64,000 nt of DNA from Rubrobacter marinus. GTDB lineage: Bacteria; Actinomycetota; Rubrobacteria; Rubrobacterales; Rubrobacteraceae. The notes under the pieces are model-generated. The model was not told the origin of the DNA, ran no database searches, and saw only the letters and a program-made list of their open reading frames with translations. A program made the position numbers and the translations under genes. Location: the NCBI RefSeq assembly GCF_011492965.1, contig NZ_CP045121.1, forward strand, positions 310,001 to 374,000, read 5' to 3'. Shown one piece after another: positions 1-8,489 of this stretch (positions are counted from its first letter, which is position 1; the number at the start of each line of letters is the position of its first letter).

Positions 1-1
1 C

Positions 2-784
2 ATCACCGGCTCCTCGCACGTCATGATCGGGCAGTCCGCCAGGCCCGTCCACAACCAGGGCTTCTGGGGCGCCTACACGGACGCCATGATCCCGGGCCAG
101 TACACGGTGGAGGCGGGGCAGGCCTCGACCGGGTCCGTCGTGGCATGGTTCAAGAATCAGTTCGCCGCCGACGCCGTGGCCGAGGGCAGGAAGCGCGGGG
201 TAGACCCCTACGACGTCCTGACCGAGATGGCGGAGAGGGTGCCGATAGGCTCCGAAGGGCTCATCGCGCTCGACTACTTCCAGGGGAACCGCTCGCCCCA
301 CACGGACCCCCTGGTGCGCGGCGCGATCTGGGGCCTCTCGCTCGGGCACACGCCGGGCCACATCTTCCGCGCGATCCTCGAGGGCATCTGCTTCGGCACC
401 GAGAACATCTTCCGCACCATGCGGGCCCAGAACTTCGAGCCCAGGGTCAACGTCGTCTCCGGGGGACCTGCGAAGAGCCGGCTTTGGATGCAGATGCACG
501 CCGACGTCTCCAACGTGCCGATAGCGTTCACGAAGGTGAGCGAGGGCCCCGTGCTCGGGGCGGCGATGCTGGCCGCGGTCGGGGCCGGGATCTACCCGAG
601 CATCCAGGAGGCCGCCGAGAACATGGTGCACACCGAGAGCACCATCGAGCCGGACGCGGCGCGCCACGAGGAGTACATGTTCTACATGGACCGCTACACC
701 GAGACGTACGAGAAGATGCGCGAGTCGATGCACAAGATGTCGCGCCACGAGGCGAACGTGGGCAAGGCCACTGCGGAGGCCTAG
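2..784 (+). CDS. FGGY-family carbohydrate (polyol/sugar) kinase, C-terminal part
   Basis: The frame is open from the first bases of the window, so the N-terminal half lies upstream. The visible 260 residues are the FGGY C-terminal ATPase lobe: the FQGNRSPHTDP segment typical of this lobe near residue 93, a conserved glycine-rich VVSGGPAKSRLWMQ adenine-binding loop, and the closing GPVLGAAMLAAVGAGIY helix. The family phosphorylates pentuloses, glycerol, erythritol and similar substrates; the substrate cannot be read from this half. It is followed by two glycerol-3-phosphate-dehydrogenase-like genes and an epimerase, so a polyol or ketose substrate is likely (inference). Ribulokinase or xylulokinase are alternatives. 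Confidence 0.85.
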   Translation: MTGSSHVMIGQSARPVHNQGFWGAYTDAMIPGQYTVEAGQASTGSVVAWFKNQFAADAVAEGRKRGVDPYDVLTEMAERVPIGSEGLIALDYFQGNRSPHTDPLVRGAIWGLSLGHTPGHIFRAILEGICFGTENIFRTMRAQNFEPRVNVVSGGPAKSRLWMQMHADVSNVPIAFTKVSEGPVLGAAMLAAVGAGIYPSIQEAAENMVHTESTIEPDAARHEEYMFYMDRYTETYEKMRESMHKMSRHEANVGKATAEA

Positions 785-923
785 CGCGAGCGGTAGAACA
801 TGGTCGGGGCCGCGAACCTCGCCGCCCCGGCCGATCCCGAAGAGGACGCGCCGATGATGACGGGGCCGTGAATCGGGGTAGAAGGGACTCTCGACCGGTG
901 GCAGTGCTCGAGGAGAGGAGACG

Positions 924-2008
924 ATGGCGACGGTAAGCGTTTTGGGGTCGGGGATCATGGCGACGGCGCTTGCCTTCCCGCTGACGGACAACGGCCACGA
1001 GGTGCGCCTGGTCGGCACCCATCTGGACCGCGAGATCATCGACGGCATCAAGGAGACCGGCGTGCATCCCGGCCTGGACCTCGAGCTGCCCGAGGGCGTG
1101 CGCGCCTATCAGTTGGAGGAGGCCGAGGAGGCGTTCGACGGGGCGGAGATCGCCATGAGCGGGGTCAACTCCTTCGGGGTGCACTGGGCGGGCGAGAGGC
1201 TCGCGTCGCTGTTGAAGCCGGGGATGATGGTGATCGCCGTGACCAAGGGGATGGAGGCCGACGAGAACGGCGACCTCAAGATCCTGCCGGACGTGCTGGC
1301 CGAGGGGTGCCCCAGGAGCTACGGGAGAGCGTCTCCTGGTCGGCCATAGTCGGCCCCGCCATCGCCGGCGAGGTTGCGGTGCGCCACGAGACCTGCGTCG
1401 TCTTCACGGGTCGGGACGGGGAGGTCCTGGAGAAGCTCGCCGCGACCTTCCGCCCCCCTACTACCACGTGTGGACCAGCACCGACCTCGTAGGGTGCGAG
1501 GTGTGCGCGGCGGTCAAGAACTGCTACGCCTTCGGCGGGGGGTTCATGGATGGCCTGCTGGACAAGGAGGGCAAGTCCGACGGCAGGTACCGCCGCTACA
1601 ACTACGGGGCGGCGCTCTTCGGGCAGGCGACGCTCGAGCTCGGGCAGTGGGTCGAGCTTCTGGGCGGGGAGCCCGAGACGCCGCGTGGCCTGCCTGGCGT
1701 CGGGGACATGTTCGTCACCACCATGGGGGGACGTAACGTCAAGGCCGGGCGCCTCGTCGCGTCGGGAATCCCTTCTCCGAGGTGCAGAACGAGAAGATGA
1801 AGGGCGTGACGCTGGAGGGGTGGCGGCGATCCGGGTGATCGGCGGCGCGCTGCCGAAGCTGACCGAGCGCGGGATCGTCGGGCCGGAGGACTTCCCGCTC
1901 ATGCGCCACCTCCACGCCGTCGTCGCGGAGGACGAGCCCCTGAACATGCCCTGGGAGAAGTTCTTCGGGGGCGAACCGACACAGAAAGCAGGGAAGGTAC
2001 GGAGATGA
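924..2008 (+). pseudogene. NAD(P)H-dependent glycerol-3-phosphate dehydrogenase-like (GpsA family), four frameshifts
   Basis: ATG at 924 follows GAGGAGAGG. The N-terminal Rossmann motif VLGSGIMATALA, the central GPAIAGEVA and VKNCYAFGGGF segments (the catalytic-lysine region of the GpsA family) and a complete C-terminal domain are all present, but spread over different frames. Frame changes fall near 1310, 1460, 1767 and 1818. Each is repaired by adding one base to a G or C run (for example GAGGGG followed by TGCCCC). All four go in the -1 direction, so assembly error is more likely than decay. The stop overlaps the glpD-like start (ATGA at 2005). The family interconverts dihydroxyacetone phosphate and sn-glycerol 3-phosphate; here a related polyol phosphate is possible. 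Confidence 0.8.
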
Positions 2009-3735
2009 CCTCACGCATACCGCACGACCTAGGGACCAGAACGTTCGACGTGGTAGTGATCGGCGCCGGCATAAACGGCGCCGGCGTCGCGCGCGACGCC
2101 GCGATGCGCGGCCTGCGGGTGTTGCTGCTCGACAAGGGCGACATCTCCAACGGGACGACGCAGTGGGCGACGCGCCTGATCCACGGCGGCCTGCGCTACC
2201 TGGAGCACTACGAGTTCGCGCTCGTGAGGGAATCCCTGAGGGATAGGGAGGCGATCCTCCACGTGGCGCCGCACCTCGTCCATCCCCTGGGCTTCATGGT
2301 CCCGATCTACGACCGGAGCAAGCGCGGCCCGCTCCTCGTCCGGCTCGGCATGACCCTCTACGACGTCCTCTCCTACGACAAGAGCATGGCCAACCACAAG
2401 ATGTTCAACCGCAACCAGGCCCGCGAGCGCGAGCCGGGCCTCAACCCCGAGGGCCTGAAGGCGGCGGCCTTCTACTACGACGCCCAGGTGGAGTACGCCG
2501 AGAGGATCGCCGTCGAGAACGCGGTCTCCGCGCGAGATCACGGCGCCACGGTCATAACCTACGCGAACGTCGAGCGCCTGCTCGTGGAGAACGGCGACGT
2601 CAGGGGCGTGGAGTTCTCGGACGTGCTGGGCGAGGGCAAGCGCTACACGGTCCGAGCCCCCGTCACGGTGAACGTCACCGGCCCCTGGGTGGACGAGATA
2701 CTCGCGGAGCTGCAGCTCCCCGGCACCGGCGAGCACTCCGGGCGCTTCATGGGGGGGACGAAGGGGAGCCACCTTATCGTGGACCCGTTCCCGGGCGCCC
2801 CGAAGGGCGAGGCGCTGTACGTCGAGGCCAGGAAGGACGGACGGCCGTACTTTATCGTGCCGTGGAACGGGCGCTACCTCATCGGTACCACCGACCTGCG
2901 CTACGACGGCGACCTCGACTACGTCTCCGCGACGGAGGACGAGATCCAGTACCTCCTCGACGAGACGAACTACGTGATCCCGTCGGCGAACCTGACCCGC
3001 GAGGACGTGCTGTTCACCTACTCCGGCGTGCGCCCCCTCCCCTACAACCCGGAGGGCGAGGCCGGCGGCGTAACCCGCAGCCACGTCGTCTTCGACCACG
3101 CCAGGGGAGAGTCGGCGGCCGGCGGCAAGGTGACGAGCGCCAGCGCCGAGATGCCGCAGGTCGGAGGCCTCCTCTCGATCATCGGCGGCAAGCTGACCAC
3201 CTACCTGAACCTCTCGCGCCAGACGACCGACGCCGTCTTCAAGAAGCTCGGCCGCAAGGCGCCGAAGAGCACGTCGCGCAAGGTCCCGCTCCCCGGGGGC
3301 GCGACCTCCGACTTCGCCTCGTACGCCGCGGGCTTCAAGGCCGCGACCGCCATCCCCGAGGTGCTGGCCGAGAGGCTCCTCAAGCTCTACGGCGTGCGGG
3401 CCGCCGAGGTCTTGCGGCTCGCCGGCGACGACCCGGAGCTCAACACCCCGCTCTCCTCGAGCGTGAGCGTCGAGACGGCGCTTATCGGGGCGGAGGTGAT
3501 CTGGGCCTTCCGCGAGGAGATGGCCGAGACGCTCTCGGACGTCCTGTTGAGGCGCACGATGGCCGGGTACGGCCCCGACGTCGCCCTCGACGTCGCCGAC
3601 GCCGCGGCCGAGGTAGCGGTCAAGCACCTCGGGTGGTCGCAGGAGCGCGCCGAGCGCGAGGTGCGCCAGTACCGCGAGTGGATCGAGCGCTACACCCCGA
3701 AGCAATACCGCGAGCGCGAATCCGCACGGGCCTAG
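2005..3735 (+). CDS. FAD-dependent glycerol-3-phosphate dehydrogenase-like protein (GlpD/EryB family)
   Basis: The protein has 576 residues, the usual GlpD length. The FAD-binding GAGINGAGVARDAAMRG motif starts near residue 17, followed by the family signature TRLIHGGLRYLE near 57 and the GTTDLRYDGDLD and GGKLTTYLN segments of the substrate half; a C-terminal helical domain closes it. It should oxidise sn-glycerol 3-phosphate, or a related polyol phosphate, to the keto-phosphate with electrons going to quinone at the membrane. ATG overlaps the preceding stop (ATGA) with GGTACGGAG upstream, so it is translationally coupled to the GpsA-like gene. The neighbourhood resembles erythritol operons, where EryB is a GlpD homologue, so substrate assignment is open. 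Confidence 0.88.
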   Translation: MTSRIPHDLGTRTFDVVVIGAGINGAGVARDAAMRGLRVLLLDKGDISNGTTQWATRLIHGGLRYLEHYEFALVRESLRDREAILHVAPHLVHPLGFMVPIYDRSKRGPLLVRLGMTLYDVLSYDKSMANHKMFNRNQAREREPGLNPEGLKAAAFYYDAQVEYAERIAVENAVSARDHGATVITYANVERLLVENGDVRGVEFSDVLGEGKRYTVRAPVTVNVTGPWVDEILAELQLPGTGEHSGRFMGGTKGSHLIVDPFPGAPKGEALYVEARKDGRPYFIVPWNGRYLIGTTDLRYDGDLDYVSATEDEIQYLLDETNYVIPSANLTREDVLFTYSGVRPLPYNPEGEAGGVTRSHVVFDHARGESAAGGKVTSASAEMPQVGGLLSIIGGKLTTYLNLSRQTTDAVFKKLGRKAPKSTSRKVPLPGGATSDFASYAAGFKAATAIPEVLAERLLKLYGVRAAEVLRLAGDDPELNTPLSSSVSVETALIGAEVIWAFREEMAETLSDVLLRRTMAGYGPDVALDVADAAAEVAVKHLGWSQERAEREVRQYREWIERYTPKQYRERESARA

Positions 3736-3909
3736 AGAACGGCGTCTTTGGGACGAAGACCATGACCTCCACCGCGATCTTCGACCAGGACGACGCCCCA
3801 GCGACGGAGCCCTTGCGCCGCTCCGTCGCCGAGAAACACACGGGCTGCCGGGGCGCCGCCTTCGACGCGGACGGCCCCGGGCTCTGAAGGACCCTGTGGG
3901 GGTGGAACG

Positions 3910-4587
3910 GTGAAGTTGTTCTCCGGTCTGGGCGACAGGGTGGTCGGTGGTCCCTCGATCCTCGCGGCCGACTTCGCCAACCTGGCCGAGGACGTGCGCA
4001 GGGCGAGGGACGGCGGGGCGGGGTTCGTGCATTTCGATGCGATGGACAACCACTACGTGCCGAACCTGTCCATCGGGCCGCTCGTAGCCGCCTCGCTCGT
4101 CCCGCGGACGGACCTTCCCGTGGACGTCCACCTCATGGTCGATAACCCCGACAACCTTATTCCCATGTTCCTGGACGCCGGGGTGGCGAGCATCTCGGTC
4201 CACCCGGAGGCGGTGACGCACCTGCACCGCGTCCTCGGGATGATCCGGGCCGGAGGCGCCGAGGCCGGCGTGGCGCTCAACCCGACCACCCCGCCCGAGA
4301 CGCTGGAGTGGGCGCTGCCCTACCTCGATTACGTCCTCCTGCTGAGCGTCAACCCCGGCTTCGGGGGACAGACCTTTATCCCGGAGACGACGGAGAAGAT
4401 CCGGCGCCTGAGGGAGATGACCGATCTTCCCATCGCGGTCGACGGCGGCATCAACGCCCAGACGGCGCCCCTGGTGGTGGAGGCCGGGGCCAGGGCGTTG
4501 GTCGCCGGCTCCGCCGTGTACAAGGGCGACCCGGCGACGGAGATGCGCAAGATTATCGAGTCGGGGCGACGAGCCGCCGAAGGGTAG
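3910..4587 (+). CDS. rpe: Ribulose-phosphate 3-epimerase family protein
   Basis: The 225-residue TIM-barrel protein has the Rpe signatures: PSILAADFANL, VHFDAMDNHYVPN (metal-binding His and Asp, in the E. coli-type MDNHYVPN form), DVHLMV, LLLSVNPGFGGQTFIP and AVDGGI with the catalytic Asp. All metal and acid-base residues are conserved. GTG at 3910 is preceded by a GGGGGTGG-like site. Rpe interconverts ribulose 5-phosphate and xylulose 5-phosphate. Being last in an operon with an FGGY kinase and two polyol-phosphate dehydrogenases, it may act on the keto-phosphate made there rather than serve as the housekeeping pentose-phosphate enzyme; sequence alone does not decide. Confidence 0.88.
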   Translation: MKLFSGLGDRVVGGPSILAADFANLAEDVRRARDGGAGFVHFDAMDNHYVPNLSIGPLVAASLVPRTDLPVDVHLMVDNPDNLIPMFLDAGVASISVHPEAVTHLHRVLGMIRAGGAEAGVALNPTTPPETLEWALPYLDYVLLLSVNPGFGGQTFIPETTEKIRRLREMTDLPIAVDGGINAQTAPLVVEAGARALVAGSAVYKGDPATEMRKIIESGRRAAEG

Positions 4588-4782
4588 CGGGAGCGCCGCG
4601 CTCGTGGGCCGAGGAACGCGAGGGTCTACGCGGGCGAAAGCTTCGTCATCGAAGCGTACGGGTTCCGAGCGTGTAGGGGCCTCACGGCGCCTCCCTACTC
4701 GCGTTCGCGGAAATATGGTCGAGCCTTTTGCTAGGGTGTGCGCCGTGACCACTCCACGGAGGATCGAGCAGAGGGCGGCGGG

Positions 4783-5247
4783 ATGAAGGGCGCGGGCAGG
4801 ACGGGCACGGCCCTCGTGCTCGTCGCGCTGCTGCTGTCCTACGCGGGGTCTTTCGGTGCTCCCGCGCTCGCCCAATACGACGTCGCGCCCCCCGCCGAAC
4901 AGTACGGCGCTCCCGCCGAGGAGCCGTACGATCCCCTGGCGCCCGCCACGGTCCCGGAGGACCAGTACGACGCGCCACCTGAGGACGGCGGCGGCGCGGG
5001 CGGCGACACGGAGGGCGACGCGGGTGGCGATACGAGCGGCACTGTGCCCGCCGAGGGGGACAACGAGGAGGACGAGGGCGTGAACGAGGCCGGCAGGACA
5101 CCGGACCGTCCGTCCCCCGGCGATGGCGGGCTTCCCGGATACCTGGACGGTGTCCTGCTGGACGGGTTCGTGCTGCTCGCGGTGGCCTCCGTGATCGCCA
5201 CCCTCGTCCTCCTCGCCGATAGGTTCAAGGACCGTCTGGGGCTGTAA
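4783..5247 (+). CDS. Hypothetical secreted or membrane-anchored acidic Pro/Gly-rich protein
   Basis: I do not recognise a family. From ATG 4783 (GGAGGATCG upstream) the 154-residue product has a signal peptide (basic MKGAGR, hydrophobic run to about residue 25, ending near APALAQ). A low-complexity acidic stretch rich in Pro, Glu, Gly and Tyr follows, with short EQYGAP/DQYDAP-like repeats. A single C-terminal hydrophobic segment (about 125-147) is followed by charged ADRFKDRLGL. It looks like an extracytoplasmic linker protein anchored at the C-terminus. It lies just upstream of another single-span Pro/Glu-rich protein at 5422, so the two may act together (inference). Confidence 0.6.
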   Translation: MKGAGRTGTALVLVALLLSYAGSFGAPALAQYDVAPPAEQYGAPAEEPYDPLAPATVPEDQYDAPPEDGGGAGGDTEGDAGGDTSGTVPAEGDNEEDEGVNEAGRTPDRPSPGDGGLPGYLDGVLLDGFVLLAVASVIATLVLLADRFKDRLGL

Positions 5248-5421
5248 CGGGCCGTTCCGGTTGGATCTCCACGGGTTACTATCTCCCGGCCTGCGTCGAC
5301 CCAGAAGGTCGTATCGTACCTGCCCACTACCGCTATTCTCTCGAGGGCGACCGTTTCCCGCGGCCCGGCCGGGGGCAAAAGACGCATAGATAACATGAAC
5401 CGAGTAGGACGGAGGCCGACC

Positions 5422-6363
5422 ATGGTCGAAGTACTGGTCCGGGCCCGGTGGCTGGCCAAGGGTGCAGCAGGGGCATCGGCGGAAAAGCGACGCCCTTCGG
5501 GGACCGCAGCGAGTTTCAGACGACGTCGGACTGGTCGGTCCTGGATCCGGTAGAGCCCGCCGGCAGCACGTATCTGCGCGACGGGCTGCTATTGCTCGGC
5601 GTCGTGGCGGCGGGGCTCCTGCTGGGTCGCCGGGGCACGTGGGCGGGGCGTCGCCCTTCCCGTCCACCGGTGCCGGGGAGGAGGGCGCCGACGCGGTCGA
5701 GCCGACGATCCCGGAACCCGCCGGGGACCCCGGTCCTCCCCCGAGCGTACCCAGGAGCTCACGGACGAACCCGGGGACCGGTCCTGCGCCAGCCGGAACC
5801 GCAGGACGCCGTCCCGCCCACGCCCGCCTCCCCGGTCGAGCCCTCGCGCCCGGAGGAGCCGTCCGGCCGGCTCGACGAAGACCTCGATCGGGCGTCTGCT
5901 GAGGAAGCTCCCCGGGACGGTCCGCGGGCACGCCTCCTTCCGGGGAGCCGGCCGCCACCGCCGAGGAACCGCCCGCGGCCCAAGAGACGGAGCCCCTCGC
6001 CGAAGAGGCGTCGGGGGTGGCCGATGAGCCGTCTCCGGCCCTCGAAGAGGGGGAGGTGGATCTGTCACCGCCACCCCCGTGCCCAACATCCTCGACGAGC
6101 TGCCACCGCCGCCGGTCCCGGAGGAGCAGATCGTCGGCGACGTGGCGCCGGCACCGCCGGAGACGGAGCCGACGGCAGAGCCTCCCGCCGAGGTCCCGCG
6201 GGCGGGAGAGCCTCGGGGCAGGAGGCGTGTGACGGCTACCTCGGCGGCCCGGCGCAGGGCCAAGGAGCTCGGCGTAGATCTCTTCGAGGTCGAAGGGACC
6301 GGTAGGGACGGCAAGATCACGGTCGACGACGTGCGCAGGTCGAGCGAGCAGAAGCGGCCTTAG
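5422..6363 (+). pseudogene. Membrane-anchored Pro/Glu-rich protein with C-terminal E3-binding (peripheral subunit-binding) domain, about six frameshifts
   Basis: ATG 5422 follows GGACGGAGG. Joined across frames, the product has a short cytoplasmic N-terminus, one membrane span (GLLLLGVVAAGLLLG), about 180 residues of acidic Pro/Glu-rich linker, and a C-terminal domain of about 40 residues reading VTATSAARRRAKELGVDL then GTGRDGKITVDDVR. That is a clear peripheral subunit-binding domain as in 2-oxoacid dehydrogenase E2 proteins, but no lipoyl or acyltransferase domain is present. Six frame changes (about 5490, 5635, 5745, 5780, 5930, 6075) all go in the -1 direction. Compositional continuity across them argues for missing bases rather than decay. 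Function unknown. Confidence 0.6.
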
Positions 6364-6480
6364 CGGATCTTCGTGGTAGCGCCCGCGCGGGGCGCCGGGA
6401 ATACCTCCCCGGTCCCGGCTACCCGGTAAATCCTTTAGGATTGCGGTAGGGAGAGGAATACGACAGTGAGGTGACCGATA

Positions 6481-6567
6481 GTGCCCTTCGTGCTGCTGGC
6501 GTTCTTTGCGGTCTTCATGGTCCTGGGGCTGGTGGCGTTCGTCTACTACCTGACCCGGCGATGGTGA
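6481..6567 (+). CDS. Predicted 28-residue single-span membrane peptide
   Basis: GTG 6481 is preceded by a GAGGTG site about 8 bases upstream. The predicted peptide is almost entirely one hydrophobic helix (PFVLLAFFAVFMVLGLVAFV) ending YYLTRRW, a positive-inside tail. Such tiny membrane peptides are common in actinobacteria, but there is no family match that I recognise and the call rests only on hydrophobicity and the start site. The rest of 6364-7085 has no other coding region I can support. Confidence 0.35.
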   Translation: MPFVLLAFFAVFMVLGLVAFVYYLTRRW

Positions 6568-7085
6568 ATCCCGGCGGGGGTATCGTTTGCATCCCCGTGG
6601 CATACAGGAGGGTACGGAAACGGACACCGGCGATCGACCTGTCTCTGGCCCGGCGGCGGGACGACGGGTCCCCGGTGCTCCGTGCTTTCCTCGACACGTT
6701 CGCGAAGGTCTCCGAAGGGAGCATTAGAGGAGCCTGACCAGAAATTCCTTAAGGGGAGCGGTACGAACGATGCCATCTTCAGGATGCACTGCTCGTCCGA
6801 AGACGGCCCCTTGGCTCCGGGTCGATCTCGACATCTCCGCGAGCGTCGTTCTCCAGCGCTACCGGGAAGCGTACGACGCCGCAGAACTGTAGCTTGGCGG
6901 CTTACCGTGCCCGCGCCGTGTTAGGCAACCGCTGCAACCTTACGTCTCCATCTCCGAAATCCTCACCGGTGGCGGATCTCCGCGTGGGGGACCCCGGCCG
7001 AGAACGGAACCCGTATACTACGAGTAATCTGCTTAACAGCTTGTTGCATCTGATGGCGGGTTCGTCGGGCGAGGAGTGGGTCAGG

Positions 7086-7818
7086 TTGGATAAGATCGAG
7101 AGAACCTCCCTGGCCGACGCCGTTACGGACAGGGTCATCTCCCAGATACGGGAAGGCCGGTACCGTGCCGGGATCGTCTCCCGACCGAGAGGGAGCTCGC
7201 GGAGCAATTGGGGTCGGCAGGACCTCGGTGCGCGAGGGACTACGGTTCCTGGAGAAGCTGGGCATACTGGAGATCCGCCAGGGGACGGGGACTGTGGTGC
7301 GCTCCCTCTCGCTGGGGGAGGTCTTCGAGCACCTGCTCCCCGTTCAGACGATCATCGAGCTCCCCGACAGAGACGTCCGCAACATCATGCACGTGAGGCG
7401 TGTCCTGGAATCCGAGTCGGCCCACCTGGCGGCGCAGCATGCGACCGAGGAGCAACTCGAGCGTCTGGGGGAGCTTCTCGATGGCATGGCCGCTTCTCTG
7501 GAGAGGCCCAGAAACTACCTGGAATTGGACCTCGAGTTCCACGTGCTGGTCGCCGAAGCCGCGGCCAACCCCGTGCTGGCTCAATTGATCAACCTGATCC
7601 GCGACATCTACACCAGGTACTTCGAGATCGTGCTCGAGGACCCCGACATGAACACCACCTCGCTGGAGTTTCACCGCCAACTGTACGCGGCCCTTCGCGA
7701 ACGCAACGCCGACGCCGCCCGCCGACACATGCTCGCCCACCTGCGCCAGGCCGAGAGGGACGTGCTGAAGCTGCTCGACCCCACGGGCGAGAACGGCAAC
7801 GGCTCCCCGCCGCCGTAG
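7086..7818 (+). pseudogene. GntR-family regulator, FadR/FCD subgroup, two frameshifts
   Basis: TTG 7086 lies 9 bases after GAGGAG (ATG 7053 is an in-frame alternative). The N-terminal winged HTH reads LADAVTDRVISQIREGRY, then after one missing G near 7172 DRLPTERELAEQLG, and after another near 7214 VGRTSVREGLRFLEKLGI. This is the standard GntR sequence once two bases are restored. The C-terminal FCD domain is intact, with the metal-ligand pattern LDLEFHVLVAEAAANP, TTSLEFHRQLY and RRHMLAHL. FCD regulators sense sugar acids or organic acids. It sits just upstream of the sugar catabolic operon starting at 8490, so it is the best candidate regulator of that operon (inference). Confidence 0.8.
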
Positions 7819-8060
7819 AGCTCCTCGTTCCTCGTTATCCGGGAGGAACGCGCTCGATTCGAGGCGTACCGTCGAAGAACGGGTCGCCTCCGGGTCGGCG
7901 TCAGGCACGACACGAGGCGAAACGATCGGCGCAGTCGCCCCCGCGCAGCGGTATCTGCCGCTGACCCCTTCGAGATGGTCGCGTTGGCTGCGTCGACGAT
8001 CTAGCACGTCAGCAAGGCAACGACCGTCCCGACCCTCGTCGAACAGAGGCCTTTCGAGTC

Positions 8061-8089
8061 TTGCACGATAGCAACAAACGCTGTTAGAG
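8061..8089 (+). promoter_or_regulatory. Candidate sigma-70 promoter for the sugar operon
   Basis: TTGCAC (8061-8066) and TTAGAG (8084-8089) are separated by exactly 17 bases in a locally AT-richer stretch. The -35 is good and the -10 weak. It lies directly upstream of the operator-like palindrome, which suits repression by the neighbouring FadR-type regulator. Confidence 0.3.
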
Positions 8090-8100
8090 TGCTTCGCAGA

Positions 8101-8135
8101 TGGTCCAGTGAACTGATAACCAGTACATCAGACCA
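8101..8135. promoter_or_regulatory. Operator-like inverted repeat, possible FadR/GntR site
   Basis: CTGAT (8113-8117) and ATCAG (8127-8131) form a perfect inverted repeat spaced by 9 bases. The outer TGGTC (8101) and GACCA (8131-8135) are also inverse complements. TGGTC/GACCA half-sites are typical of FadR-type GntR operators. The position just after the candidate promoter suits repression. Confidence 0.3.
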
Positions 8136-8218
8136 AACACGGGGAGAGGTTGTAAGGCGAAGGACCAGGTGGAAGGTGGTAATAGACCGAGCTTGGCTTG
8201 CGCACGGGGGAGGAGGAC

Positions 8219-8299
8219 GTGCTGTTTGAAGAGGTAGCGTTCGAGGCCGCGTTGGAAGGGGCGTCGGAGGTGGAGCTAGAGTCGGAGGTGAGGAGATAG
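8219..8299 (+). CDS. Possible 26-codon leader ORF upstream of the sugar operon
   Basis: GTG 8219 follows GGGGGAGGAGGAC, one of the strongest ribosome binding sites in the region. It opens a short acidic frame (LFEEVAFEAALEG, then SEVELESEVRR) ending at TAG 8297. No family is recognised. It could be a translated leader peptide or a chance frame; the strong ribosome binding site is the main support. The remaining bases to 8489 contain nothing else I can identify. Confidence 0.3.
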   Translation: MLFEEVAFEAALEGASEVELESEVRR

Positions 8300-8489
8300 G
8301 CCGCCGGCTGAGACGTTGCCTTCGTTGTACGGCCGGGGTAGTGCTCCGGAGTGAGGGGGAGGGAGCCTTCTTCCGGGCACGCGTGGAGGGTTCTGTCGCT
8401 GAGTACCTTTGCCGGCCAATGCAATCAAGGTAACATTACGAGGGGTTGAAGCATTCGCGTCGGTCGAGACGCGAGGGGAAGGAGGAAAG

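Larger units (their letters stand above)
7819..8218. other. Non-coding stretch upstream of the sugar operon
   Basis: No convincing gene. It holds the candidate promoter at 8061-8089 and the operator-like palindrome at 8113-8131 described separately. Together with the leader to 8489 it would give the operon a long 5-prime untranslated region. Confidence 0.4.

Noticed and set aside
924-2008. Programmed ribosomal frameshifting in the GpsA-like gene
   Set aside because: Four shifts in one gene, all the same direction, at different G or C runs, with the same pattern in unrelated genes. Assembly error is simpler.
2029-6627. A 1532-codon open frame on the minus strand
   Set aside because: It is antisense to glpD, rpe and the two linker proteins, has no ribosome binding site and is full of Arg/Gly/Pro/His runs. 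In GC-rich DNA long antisense frames are common artefacts.
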